From the NCBI RefSeq assembly GCF_000421265.1, contig NZ_ATWN01000003.1, positions 1 through 64,000 of the forward strand: a stretch of DNA of 64,000 nucleotides. Reading direction: 5' to 3'. Source of the stretch: Thalassospira lucentensis MCCC 1A00383 = DSM 14000 (GTDB taxonomy: Bacteria; Pseudomonadota; Alphaproteobacteria; Rhodospirillales; Thalassospiraceae). The position numbers were made by a program, and so were the translations under genes. The notes below the pieces were generated by a model. It had not been told where the DNA came from and searched no databases. It was given only the letters and a program-made list of their open reading frames with translations. Shown here piece by piece: positions 51,740 through 60,353 of this stretch. The stretch's first letter is position 1, and every line of letters begins with the position of its first letter.

Positions 51740-54295
51740 TTACTGTGCAACCTTTTTGGGTTCTTGTGTGGTTTGTTCAGCACCGCCAAGATAGGCGGCA
51801 ATCAGGCGTTCATCGCGGCGAAGTTCGGACGCCTTGCCTTGGGCAACCACCTGTCCCTGTTCAAGGACATAGGCGTAATCGGCCACGGAAAGCGCCATGG
51901 TTGCCATCTGATCGACCAGAAGGATCGTCACCCCGTCATCACGCAGCTCACCCAGAATGGCATAGAGTTCCTCGGTCATGGCCGGGGCCAAACCAAGGGA
52001 TGGCTCATCAAGCAAAAGTGCCTTTGGCTTTGCCACCAATCCACGCGCAATTGCCATCATTTGCTGTTCACCGCCCGACAAATGCCCGGCCAGACTGTTG
52101 ATGCGATCACGCAGGCGCGGGAAGCGTTTCAGGATCGCTTCGAGTTCGTCCTTACTGACCGGTTTTGGTTGTTTATAGGCACCCAGTTCGATGTTTTCGC
52201 GCACGGTCAGTTCGGGGAAGACCTGCCGTCCTTCGGGGACAAGGATCAGGCCCTGCTCGACGATCTGATGAGGAGCCAGCGTATGGATATATTCGTTGTT
52301 TAAAACGATGCTGCCTTTGACCGGGCGCAACAGCCCGGCAAGGGCGGTCAGGAAGGTTGATTTACCCGCCCCGTTTGCGCCTAAAAGCGCGACCATTTCG
52401 CCCTGTTGGACTTTTAGGTCAACCGATTGCAGAACCGGTGCGGCACCATATCCCGCCGTCAGACGCAGGGTTTCAATCACCGGGGATGCACCGGGTTCGA
52501 ACGGAATGGGACGCGGGCGGGCCTTCATTTCACCATCGCCAAGATAGGCCGCGATCACCTGTGGATCGTTTTGCACCGCCTGCGGCGAGCCAAAAATGAT
52601 CGGGGTTCCGGCATCAACCGCCAGAATATGGTCGGAAATGCCCATGACCATTTCCATGTCATGTTCGACCAACACAACCGTGATCCCGGCATAGGCCAAT
52701 TGCCGCAACAGTTTGGCCAGTGACACCTTATCGGCATGCATCAAACCAGCGGCGGGTTCATCAAGCAGCAACACGCCGGGTTTGGTGGCAAGTGACCGGG
52801 CAATTTCGACCAATCGGCGATCCACATGCGGCAAATCACCGGCCCGGGCATCAATATCACCAACATAGCCGCAAAATGCCAACAGCCCAGCCGCGTGGCT
52901 GCGGTTTTTGTCCGATGCAATCACCGAAAACGGTGCGCCAAACCGCCCGACCGGAAGGCCCGCGATCACATTGTCGATCACGGACATGTTTTCAAACAGA
53001 CGGGTTGCCTGATAGGTGCGCGCAATGCCACTGCGTGCGGCAAAGTCGGTGGGGCGTCCGGCGATGTCCTGATCACCGATGCGCACCGCCCCTTCGGTCG
53101 GTTTGTAAAAACCGCTGATGATGTTCAAAAGGGTGGTTTTACCCGCCCCGTTTGGACCAATGATCGAGGTTACCTGCCCCGGTTTGGCGGCAAAGGAAAC
53201 GCTGTTGACGGCCTTTACCCCGCCAAAGGCAATCGACACATCATCGACGGTTAACCCATCGGATTTTGGGTATGCTTTGAGACCCGCTTCAATCTCGGCG
53301 GAGGGAATGGCCTTCACACCGCGTTTGGCAATCGGGATGAAGCGTTGAACAACCCCAACCAACCCGCGCGGTGCAATCAGAAGCACCACAATCAAAAGGG
53401 CACCGAAAATCAGCAGGCGGTATTCGGCAAAATCAGACAGGAGTTCTGGCAACAGAACCGAAACAGACGCCCCGACAAGCGGCCCCAGCACCGTGCCCGC
53501 ACCGCCCAGAATGACGGCGAAAAGATAGAGGATCGACTGGCTGATCGGGAAGTTCGAAGGCGCGATAAACATCATCAAAGGTGCGTACAACGCACCCGCC
53601 AGACCGGCCATGGCAGCCGCAATGGCAAAGCCCGATGCCTTGACCGCAAAGGCGTTATAGCCAAGGGAACTTGCGGCGATTTCGGCATCGCGCATGCTGG
53701 TCATGGCCATGCCCCAGCCACTAACGGCCAGACGCCGGAACGCCAGCAAGCCAATCCCGCCGACAATCACGCACAGCATCACAAGATCACGCTCGGCAAA
53801 GACATAGGACCCGATTTGGGGCATCGGAAAGCCCATCAGACCATTTTGCCCACCAGTCAAAGACCGCCATTCAATCGCGCCATGCTCGACAATGAAGGCA
53901 AAGGCAATGGTTACCATCGCCAAAAACGGCCCGGCCATCCGCACCGCCGATATGGCCAGCACACAGCCCGCAATCGCGGCAATTATGGTCGCGGCAATCA
54001 ACGAGAACCAGAAATTCACCCCGGCCAATGTCAGGATCGCACTGGCGTAGGCACCAATGGCAAAAAAGCCAACTTGGCCAAGCGACACAAGGCCGGTCAA
54101 ACCATACAGAACGTTCAGACCCACACATAAAACTGTGGTGATGGCGACAAGGCCAATGATGAACTGGGTATATCCGCCGGTGATCGAAACGCCGATCAGA
54201 CCACCGATGACGGCGAGAATGATCGTGCAATCGAGTGCAACAGGTTTGTTCAATTTCGGGATGGGATTTTTAAATTTGGGAAGGCTTTTCATCAT
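51740..54295 (-). CDS. Triple-fusion LivM-LivG-LivF transporter protein
   Basis: An 851-residue fusion. Residues about 1-335 are a LivM-type permease with ten hydrophobic segments. Residues about 345-590 are a LivG-type ATPase (GPNGAGKTTLLNIISG, Lys about 383; EIARSLATKPGVLLLDEPAA). Residues about 605-850 are a LivF-type ATPase (GANGAGKSTFLTALAG, Lys about 645; LSGGEQQMMAIARGL). Usually these are three separate genes. The frame is continuous and all key motifs look intact, so this is a true fusion. Its A overlaps the LivH stop (TGATG). It energises import together with LivH. Confidence 0.9.
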   Translation of the reverse strand: MMKSLPKFKNPIPKLNKPVALDCTIILAVIGGLIGVSITGGYTQFIIGLVAITTVLCVGLNVLYGLTGLVSLGQVGFFAIGAYASAILTLAGVNFWFSLIAATIIAAIAGCVLAISAVRMAGPFLAMVTIAFAFIVEHGAIEWRSLTGGQNGLMGFPMPQIGSYVFAERDLVMLCVIVGGIGLLAFRRLAVSGWGMAMTSMRDAEIAASSLGYNAFAVKASGFAIAAAMAGLAGALYAPLMMFIAPSNFPISQSILYLFAVILGGAGTVLGPLVGASVSVLLPELLSDFAEYRLLIFGALLIVVLLIAPRGLVGVVQRFIPIAKRGVKAIPSAEIEAGLKAYPKSDGLTVDDVSIAFGGVKAVNSVSFAAKPGQVTSIIGPNGAGKTTLLNIISGFYKPTEGAVRIGDQDIAGRPTDFAARSGIARTYQATRLFENMSVIDNVIAGLPVGRFGAPFSVIASDKNRSHAAGLLAFCGYVGDIDARAGDLPHVDRRLVEIARSLATKPGVLLLDEPAAGLMHADKVSLAKLLRQLAYAGITVVLVEHDMEMVMGISDHILAVDAGTPIIFGSPQAVQNDPQVIAAYLGDGEMKARPRPIPFEPGASPVIETLRLTAGYGAAPVLQSVDLKVQQGEMVALLGANGAGKSTFLTALAGLLRPVKGSIVLNNEYIHTLAPHQIVEQGLILVPEGRQVFPELTVRENIELGAYKQPKPVSKDELEAILKRFPRLRDRINSLAGHLSGGEQQMMAIARGLVAKPKALLLDEPSLGLAPAMTEELYAILGELRDDGVTILLVDQMATMALSVADYAYVLEQGQVVAQGKASELRRDERLIAAYLGGAEQTTQEPKKVAQ

Positions 54296-55170
54296 CAGAC
54301 CTTTTTGATCGCAGCACGGCCAAACAGGCCACTTGGTTTGATGGTCAGGACCGCGATCACCAAGGCAAACACGACAATGAAGGTATAGGACGAGCCGAGG
54401 TAGGTGGTGACACCGGCCTCGACCAGCCCATAGATAAATCCGGCCAGCATCACCGCATAGGCCGATGTCATGCCGCCCAGAATGGCGACTGCAAAGGCCT
54501 TTAGACCAAACAATGTGCCCATGTCCGAATGTACGGAAAACAGCGGCGCGATCAAAAGCCCGGCACAGCCCGCCAGCATCGATGAAATGGCAAATGATCC
54601 GGTCACCATGACGGTGGTGTTAATGCCCATCAGCTTGGCGGCCTGAAGGTTTTGCACCACAGCCAAAAGCGCGCGCCCCTGACGGGTATGACGAAACAGT
54701 GCGTGCAAGGCCAGCGCAACACCAATGGCGGCAATCGGGATCAGGATTTGTTGGGGATACACCCCGGTGCCAAACACATTCCAGCTTTCACCGACAAGGT
54801 TTGACGGCAACGTGCGCGGCTCATTGCCAAAGGTGAACAGCACCACGTTATCAAGCAGGATACCGCCCGCAACCGTTGCCATTAACCAGGCTTCGGAATT
54901 GCGAATGGCAAATGGGCGGACAAGGAAAAACTCGACCAGAATACCGGCCACACCACAACACAGGATCGCCAGCGGATAGCCCACAATGACCGGCAGTCCG
55001 TATTGTTCACAAAACACAAACCCCAATACGGCACCCAGCATCACCATGCTGCCTTGCGCGAAATTGACTTTTGAGGACACCGAATAGGTGATCTGAAATC
55101 CGAGTGCGACCAGTCCGTACATACTGCCAAGACCGATGCCGGTAATCAGGGCTGCGATTAAGAGTGTCAT
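54295..55170 (-). CDS. livH: Branched-chain-type ABC transporter permease LivH
   Basis: A 291-residue LivH-family permease. GLGSMYGLVALGFQITYSVS and NFAQGSMVMLGAV near the N-terminus, and FGLKAFAVAILGGM in the second half, are diagnostic. It forms the channel with the LivM part of the fusion protein. It lies after a terminator-like hairpin that separates it from the binding-protein gene. The substrate need not be a branched-chain amino acid; this family also imports urea, amides and nucleobase-like compounds. Confidence 0.9.
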   Translation of the reverse strand: MTLLIAALITGIGLGSMYGLVALGFQITYSVSSKVNFAQGSMVMLGAVLGFVFCEQYGLPVIVGYPLAILCCGVAGILVEFFLVRPFAIRNSEAWLMATVAGGILLDNVVLFTFGNEPRTLPSNLVGESWNVFGTGVYPQQILIPIAAIGVALALHALFRHTRQGRALLAVVQNLQAAKLMGINTTVMVTGSFAISSMLAGCAGLLIAPLFSVHSDMGTLFGLKAFAVAILGGMTSAYAVMLAGFIYGLVEAGVTTYLGSSYTFIVVFALVIAVLTIKPSGLFGRAAIKKV

Positions 55171-55220
55171 TGCCGGTTACCTGCTTGTCGATTGCACATA
55201 GGTGCAGCGTTCAAAGGGAT

Positions 55221-55260
55221 AAAAACCCTTGCGGCACGAAGCACCGCAAGGGGTGAAAAA
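55221..55260 (-). terminator. Attenuator-like terminator between the binding-protein and permease genes
   Basis: CCCTTGCGG (55226-55234) pairs perfectly with CCGCAAGGG (55244-55252). On the minus strand the stem is followed by five T. It lies within the operon between the binding-protein gene and livH, so partial termination would give more binding protein than membrane subunits. Confidence 0.75.
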
Positions 55261-55267
55261 AGATCGA

Positions 55268-56455
55268 TTATTTGATCGGAATGATCTGACCTTCGACGAA
55301 ATGCGCGAAGGTGTAGTCTTCGGGACCAAGCGCGTCCTGATCATCGGGCGTGAACGGCATGTCATAGGTTTTGATCATGCCTTTGATGCCCGAAATCTCG
55401 TACATGGCTTGGCGAATGGCCGCACCATCGGTCGAGCCTGCCTTTTCAATCGCAGCAGCCGTCAAAAGGGTCGCGTCATAGGCATTGGCAATACCGGTTG
55501 CCGGGGTAACATCGGCCAGCGTTTTGATCTCAGGGAATTTTTCCTGAAGCTTGACAAACATCGGATCGGCCGCATCGGTAAACAGATAGGTCTGAATGAA
55601 ATGGACCTTTTCGCCAGATTTACCGGCAAGTTCGGTGAAACGACCACCGGCCGGGCCCCAATGCGAAGAAATCGGCACATCCCAACCCATGCGATCAAGC
55701 GATTTGATCACCTGTGCGGTCGGGGCAACGTTGGCCACGACAAACAGGGAATCTGCACCGTTTTCTTTTAGGCGGGTCAACTGCGGGACAACGTCAACGT
55801 CGTTTGATTCAAACTTTTCAATCCCGGCATGTTCCATACCACGTTTATCAAGTGCTTTCAGTAAACCCTTTTCGTTGGACTCGCCCCACGGGTTGTTGAT
55901 CAGGATCATGCCCGGCTTTTTGGCACCGTAATTGGCGATCAGATATTCAGTGATTGCTTCGTCGACATATTCATCAACGGCGGAAACACGAAAGACATAG
56001 TTTTCATCCGCACCGTTTTTGGTGATCCCGGTGCCTGCTGCCCACGGGCCGATGAACGGAATTTTCTGCTGATTAACGAACGGTACAATGGCAAAGGAAA
56101 CCGGCGTATCAAGACCCCCAATGATCGCAGCAACACCTTCGCGCTGGGCTAGTTCACGTGCCGCAACCAGACCTTTGCCCGGGTTGCCTTCATCATCACG
56201 CGATACAAGTTCAAGCGGTTTGCCAAGAACGCCACCGTCGGCATTGATCTTGTCAATCGCAAGCATAATACCACGCGTAATCGCCTCACCCGACTTGGCC
56301 GATTGACCACTTAGCGCAGCAACAAGGCCGAGCTTGACGGTATCTTCGGCACGGGCGTTATGGGCGGGCAAGACGGCGGAAAACATCAGCACCGCCGCAG
56401 CACCCAGAAGGGCGGCACGGCGCGTGAGTTTCGGGATAGGCGAAGAAATAGGCAT
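55268..56455 (-). CDS. Branched-chain-type ABC transporter, periplasmic binding protein (LivK-like)
   Basis: A 395-residue type-I binding protein. The N-terminus has a Tat-like twin arginine (KLTRRAALLGAA) and a cleavage site near ARAE. KLGLVAALSGQSAKSGEAIT and GGLDTPVSFAIVPFVNQQKI match the LivK/amide-binding superfamily. It presents the ligand to LivH and the triple-fusion protein. ATG 56455 follows GGGAG; the longer frame from 56530 has no site. It is divergent from the NTF2-like gene, with four GntR-type boxes between them. Confidence 0.88.
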   Translation of the reverse strand: MPISSPIPKLTRRAALLGAAAVLMFSAVLPAHNARAEDTVKLGLVAALSGQSAKSGEAITRGIMLAIDKINADGGVLGKPLELVSRDDEGNPGKGLVAARELAQREGVAAIIGGLDTPVSFAIVPFVNQQKIPFIGPWAAGTGITKNGADENYVFRVSAVDEYVDEAITEYLIANYGAKKPGMILINNPWGESNEKGLLKALDKRGMEHAGIEKFESNDVDVVPQLTRLKENGADSLFVVANVAPTAQVIKSLDRMGWDVPISSHWGPAGGRFTELAGKSGEKVHFIQTYLFTDAADPMFVKLQEKFPEIKTLADVTPATGIANAYDATLLTAAAIEKAGSTDGAAIRQAMYEISGIKGMIKTYDMPFTPDDQDALGPEDYTFAHFVEGQIIPIK

Positions 56456-56629
56456 GTGAGACTCCCTGATTATATGACTTTTACAGTTGGTCGTCGCAGT
56501 TTCACGGTGCGCGCCAAATGACCTTCGCACTGCAGCAAGGGGCGTGCCAAAAACATGAATTCAATATAATCAGCTAGTTACGCGATTTTTGACCGCGTGA
56601 GATTTGTGCATTGCCTTATGTATACGCAA

Positions 56630-56668
56630 ATTGCATGCAATTATTGCATAAAATTAGTGCATGCAAAT
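56630..56668. promoter_or_regulatory. Cluster of GntR-type boxes between the importer and NTF2-like gene
   Basis: ATTGCATGCAAT (56630-56641, a perfect palindrome), ATTGCATAAAAT (56643-56654) and GTGCATGCAAAT (56657-56668) lie in a row at 13-14 base spacing. A closely matching ATTGCATACAAT occurs at 58022-58033 next to the GntR regulator gene. This suggests the GntR protein controls both divergent genes here. Confidence 0.65.
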
Positions 56669-56725
56669 TTTCTGCCCACGTATTATGCTCATCGCAGATC
56701 AAATGCCGTGAATGAGGATTTCCAA

Positions 56726-57151
56726 ATGACTGAGACACCCGCACAAAACGTGCTTGATACCCTGCCGCCAGAAGCCAAAACCGTGCGCGATTTCCTGGAT
56801 GCATCGATGAAGCCGGACCCGGATCTGGCCGCGACATTCATGTCTGATGATGTGGTCATCACCTTTACCGATGGTCAGAAATACGACCATCCGGCAGGCA
56901 CAACCGCGTTTAATGCGGCACGTTATAAATGGGTGAAAAAGAAGTTCGGTCAGTTTGACGTCGCCAAAAAAGACGGCGAAACCGTGGTTTACAGCACCGG
57001 CTGGCTGTACGGCGAATGGCCGGATGGCACCGCGTTTGACGGCAACCGGTATGTTGATCGGTTCGTGATCAAAAACGGCAAGATCGTCAAAATGGATGTC
57101 TGGAATGAAAGTGCCGAACGCATTCTGGTGCGCAAGGGCATTCGGGCCTAA
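56726..57151 (+). CDS. NTF2/SnoaL-like small protein
   Basis: A 141-residue single-domain protein with the NTF2/SnoaL alpha-beta cone pattern: helix VRDFLDASMKPDPDLAATFM, then curved beta strands with WLYGEWPDGTAFDGNRYVDR and FVIKNGKIVKMDVWNE. Members act as isomerases, hydrolases or ligand binders, and the function here cannot be assigned. ATG 56726 or GTG 56708 are both possible; a GAGGA site suits the former moderately. It is divergent from the importer and shares its putative GntR boxes. Confidence 0.75.
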   Translation: MTETPAQNVLDTLPPEAKTVRDFLDASMKPDPDLAATFMSDDVVITFTDGQKYDHPAGTTAFNAARYKWVKKKFGQFDVAKKDGETVVYSTGWLYGEWPDGTAFDGNRYVDRFVIKNGKIVKMDVWNESAERILVRKGIRA

Positions 57152-57251
57152 TCACAGCTAGCTGGTGAGACGGATGCAAAGGCACCCCGATATCCCTGAT
57201 AACCGCCTGCTCTTGCGGACGGGTGGTTATGCGTACGGCGGTTTGCGTATA

Positions 57252-57965
57252 TCACGCGCCGCCGTCACGCACCTTTTTGGCATAGGGTTCAAGCGCATCA
57301 AGATACACAAGCGGCCCGCCCTCGTCAGTGGTGAAAAGGGCCCGGTCGGCAACGGCATTAAGATGATGGCGCATCAGTTTGCGCGCGGTGTCCTCATCGC
57401 CGGTCGCCAGGGCTTCGATGATCTGGCGGTGTTCGGCAATGCCGCAATCGGTCGAATGGGGCCGGGCATACAGCGACAGCGTCAAACCACAGCGATAGCC
57501 GATTTCTTCGACGTAGCGCAGCAAAACCGGGCTTCCAGCAAGTTTTGCCAACAGGATATGAAACTCGGTCGCCAGCCGGATCGACTTTGGCTCGGCCGCG
57601 TGTTCGGCCTCGACTTCCTTGGCAAGGTGGCCTTCAAGTTCGGCTATGATGTCAGGCGTCATATTCTTGATCACCCGGCTGATCACAAGGTCTTCGATCT
57701 GGGTGCGCAATTCAAACAGATCACGGGCTTCTTCAAGGCTGGGCTTGGCAACCATCGCCCCCTTGTTACGGCGAAGCTCAATCAGGCCTTCGGCGGCAAG
57801 CCGTTCAAGCGATTGGCGGATCAGCGTGCGGCTGACGCCAAACCGTTCGCCAAGCGAATCTTCGGGCAGTTTCATACCGGGCATCAAAACCCGTTCAAGA
57901 ATGGCCGACCGCAATGCCGAACTGATCATGTCGGTGCGATGTTTTACCTTATCAGATGCCTTCAT
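57252..57965 (-). CDS. GntR-family regulator (FCD/FadR type)
   Basis: A 237-residue GntR protein. The winged helix contains GERFGVSRTLIRQSLERLAAEGLIE (about residues 39-63), and an all-helical FCD ligand domain follows with ATEFHILLAKLAGSPVL and IAEHRQIIEALATGDED, supplying metal-binding Asp/His residues. It probably represses the divergent gamma-glutamyltransferase gene and, through similar boxes, the importer and NTF2-like genes. The effector is likely the imported compound or its product. Confidence 0.9.
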   Translation of the reverse strand: MKASDKVKHRTDMISSALRSAILERVLMPGMKLPEDSLGERFGVSRTLIRQSLERLAAEGLIELRRNKGAMVAKPSLEEARDLFELRTQIEDLVISRVIKNMTPDIIAELEGHLAKEVEAEHAAEPKSIRLATEFHILLAKLAGSPVLLRYVEEIGYRCGLTLSLYARPHSTDCGIAEHRQIIEALATGDEDTARKLMRHHLNAVADRALFTTDEGGPLVYLDALEPYAKKVRDGGA

Positions 57966-57988
57966 GCCGATCCGTCACGTTTGATGCG

Positions 57989-58033
57989 CCATACAATTTA
58001 CCCGTCTCGTTTGTATAGTTGATTGCATACAAT
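57989..58033. promoter_or_regulatory. GntR-type boxes between the regulator and gamma-glutamyltransferase gene
   Basis: ATTGCATACAAT (58022-58033) matches 11 of 12 bases with the palindrome at 56630-56641. Nearby CATACAATTT (57990-57999) and TTTGTATAG (58010-58018) form a second inverted pair. All lie in the divergent promoter of the GntR gene and the gamma-glutamyltransferase gene. Confidence 0.6.
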
Positions 58034-58083
58034 TTAGCCACCACAGATACCCCAATCTGAATTTACAGAAAGAAACCGCTGCC

Positions 58084-59676
58084 ATGACCGACATAACGGC
58101 CCCTTCCCCCTTCCGCGCCATGGTCACAAGCCCCAGCACCGCCGCCAGCCAAGCCGGGGCAAACGTGCTGCGCGATGGTGGCACCGCGATTGAGGCGGTC
58201 GTCGCCACAGCCGCGATGTTAGCGGTAACATGCCCGCATTTCTGCGGTATTGGCGGGGATGCGGTCTGGATGGTGTCGGACAAATCGGGCAAGGTTCAAT
58301 CGTTTCTTGGCATTGGTCAGGCTGGCGAAAAGACGCCTGAGACCATAACACCGGGAACGCCCATTCCCCTGCGTGGTCCGGCATCAACATTAACCACCGC
58401 CTGCACAGTTGATTCATGGCAACACGCGCTGGATCATTCCGCCAGCCATTGGGGCGGGAAACGCAGCCTGTCGAACCTGATCACCCCGTCGATTGAACTG
58501 GCCGAAAACGGTTTCCCGATCAGTGCATCGCAGTGTTTCTGGCTAAACTTCCGTAAAGACGAATTTGAAAAATGGCCGGGATTTGCCGCCATATTCGCCC
58601 CCGATGGCCGGATGCCAACGCCCGGCGAAACATTCAAACAACCCGACCTTGCCCGCAGCCTCAAACAGATCGCGACCAAGGGGGCGCGCGACTTTTACGA
58701 CGGCGATCTGGCAAAGCGCATTATTGCCGGCCTTGCAAACGCAGGCTCCGCGATCACGGCAAATGACCTTGCCCAAACACGCACCCGCACAGTAGATGCG
58801 GTGTCACTTGCCTATGGCGATGTCACGCTTTATGCCCCGCCCGCCCCGACACAAGGATTGGCGACCCTGATGACCATGGGGATCTTGCACGAACTGGGGC
58901 CAAAGAACTGGGCCGAAGGAACGGCCGATCATTACCATCTGGTGGTTGAGGCGATTAAACGCGCGTTTCTGGCGCGCGACCGCATTGCCGACCCGGATTT
59001 CAACCTTGATGATCTGAGCAATATGTTGACCGACGAGGTTTTGACATCCGCCGCCGACGATATTTCAACCGCCCACGCAATGGATTGGCCCCACCCGTTC
59101 CGCCATGGCGATACGGTGTTTTTGGCGGCAACCGACGCACAGGGCAATTGCACCAGTGTGCTGCAAAGTACCTATTTTGATTGGGGCAGCGGAGTTGTCG
59201 CGGGCGATACCGGCATCATCTGGCAAAATCGGGGGGCTGCCTTTAGCACCCAGCCCGGTCACCCCAACGAACTCAAACCCGGCAAACGCCCATTTTATAC
59301 CCTCAACCCCGGCTTGGCACTGAAACACGGCAAACCGCATTTGCTGTATGGGACGCAGGGTGCGGATGGACAGCCACAGACCCTTGCCATGTTGCTAACC
59401 CGGTTGCTTGATTTTGGCCTGTCGCCTGCTGAGGCATTGGCAAAGCCACGCTTCTTGCTGGGCAAGACATTTTCAGATGCCAATGACAGCTTGAAACTTG
59501 AAGCCGATGCCGGGGATGACGTGTTTGATGATCTAACCCAACGCGGGCATATCTTGCGTGAGATCGAAGCCCAAAGTGCGCTTGCCGGTCAGGCCGGGAT
59601 CATCCGCATTGATGAAGACGGTTTTGTCGATGGGGCGCATGATCCGCGCAGTGATGGCATGGCGATTGGGGCTTAA
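58084..59676 (+). CDS. Gamma-glutamyltransferase-family protein
   Basis: A 530-residue Ntn-hydrolase of the gamma-glutamyltransferase (GGT) family. FCGIGGDAVWMV near residue 53 and GDTVFLAATDAQGNCTSVLQ carry the expected features; the threonine after GD would be the nucleophile exposed by self-cleavage. No signal peptide is visible, so unlike typical GGT it is probably cytosolic, fitting amidase/acylase-like relatives. It is divergent from the GntR gene and may process the compound imported by the neighbouring ABC system. Confidence 0.85.
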   Translation: MTDITAPSPFRAMVTSPSTAASQAGANVLRDGGTAIEAVVATAAMLAVTCPHFCGIGGDAVWMVSDKSGKVQSFLGIGQAGEKTPETITPGTPIPLRGPASTLTTACTVDSWQHALDHSASHWGGKRSLSNLITPSIELAENGFPISASQCFWLNFRKDEFEKWPGFAAIFAPDGRMPTPGETFKQPDLARSLKQIATKGARDFYDGDLAKRIIAGLANAGSAITANDLAQTRTRTVDAVSLAYGDVTLYAPPAPTQGLATLMTMGILHELGPKNWAEGTADHYHLVVEAIKRAFLARDRIADPDFNLDDLSNMLTDEVLTSAADDISTAHAMDWPHPFRHGDTVFLAATDAQGNCTSVLQSTYFDWGSGVVAGDTGIIWQNRGAAFSTQPGHPNELKPGKRPFYTLNPGLALKHGKPHLLYGTQGADGQPQTLAMLLTRLLDFGLSPAEALAKPRFLLGKTFSDANDSLKLEADAGDDVFDDLTQRGHILREIEAQSALAGQAGIIRIDEDGFVDGAHDPRSDGMAIGA

Positions 59677-59682
59677 AACGGG

Positions 59683-60342
59683 CTATCGCGGGCAATGATC
59701 AGGATGGGCGTTTTCAAACGCCTTGATAGCAAAACAGCGTTCAGAAACGGCGTTGATACGGTGAAAACGGCTGGTATCAACGCCCCAGCGATGGGCATTA
59801 TAAAGCTGCGGGATCAGGCAAATATCGGCCATGCCGGGCCGATCCCCATGACAGAAATCGCCTTGGGAAGCTTCAGGACCTTGGGCCAGCATGGCTTCAA
59901 ATCCAGCCAGACCCGATCCGATATATTTTGCCATCCATTCTGATCGCGCCGCATCGGGGTCCTCGCCATGGGCGGTTGCCATATCCATGACATGGCGCAC
60001 CACGCCAAGGTTACAAACGGGATGAATATCCATCGCGATCACGTGTGAAAGTGCGCGAACCCGTTGGCGGGCCAAGGTATCAGTGGGCAACAATCCCTGA
60101 CCGGGTCGGGTTTCATCAAGATATTCAAGGATCGCCACCGACTGGGTCATCATGATCCCGTCAATCTCAAGCGCGGGAACCAATCCTTGTGGGTTATGCT
60201 GCAGGTATGCGGGGGACTTATGCCCCCCGGCGAGCAAATCTACTGGCACCGTGCGGTACGCAATGCCCAAAAGCCCCAAGGCAATCCGCAGCCGATAGCT
60301 GGCTGAGGATCGCCAGTAATCATATAAAACGACCTCAGCCAT
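59683..60342 (-). CDS. maiA: Maleylacetoacetate isomerase MaiA (zeta-class GST)
   Basis: A 219-residue glutathione-S-transferase-fold isomerase that turns maleylacetoacetate into fumarylacetoacetate. The zeta-class active-site motif appears as YWRSSASYRLRIALGL, with alanine where most members have cysteine (SSCS). NPQGLVPALEIDG and LTQSVAILEYL-like MMTQSVAILEYL follow. It is the last gene of the hmgA-fahA-maiA operon for tyrosine and phenylalanine breakdown through homogentisate. Confidence 0.9.
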   Translation of the reverse strand: MAEVVLYDYWRSSASYRLRIALGLLGIAYRTVPVDLLAGGHKSPAYLQHNPQGLVPALEIDGIMMTQSVAILEYLDETRPGQGLLPTDTLARQRVRALSHVIAMDIHPVCNLGVVRHVMDMATAHGEDPDAARSEWMAKYIGSGLAGFEAMLAQGPEASQGDFCHGDRPGMADICLIPQLYNAHRWGVDTSRFHRINAVSERCFAIKAFENAHPDHCPR

Positions 60343-60353
60343 GATCCGCCACC

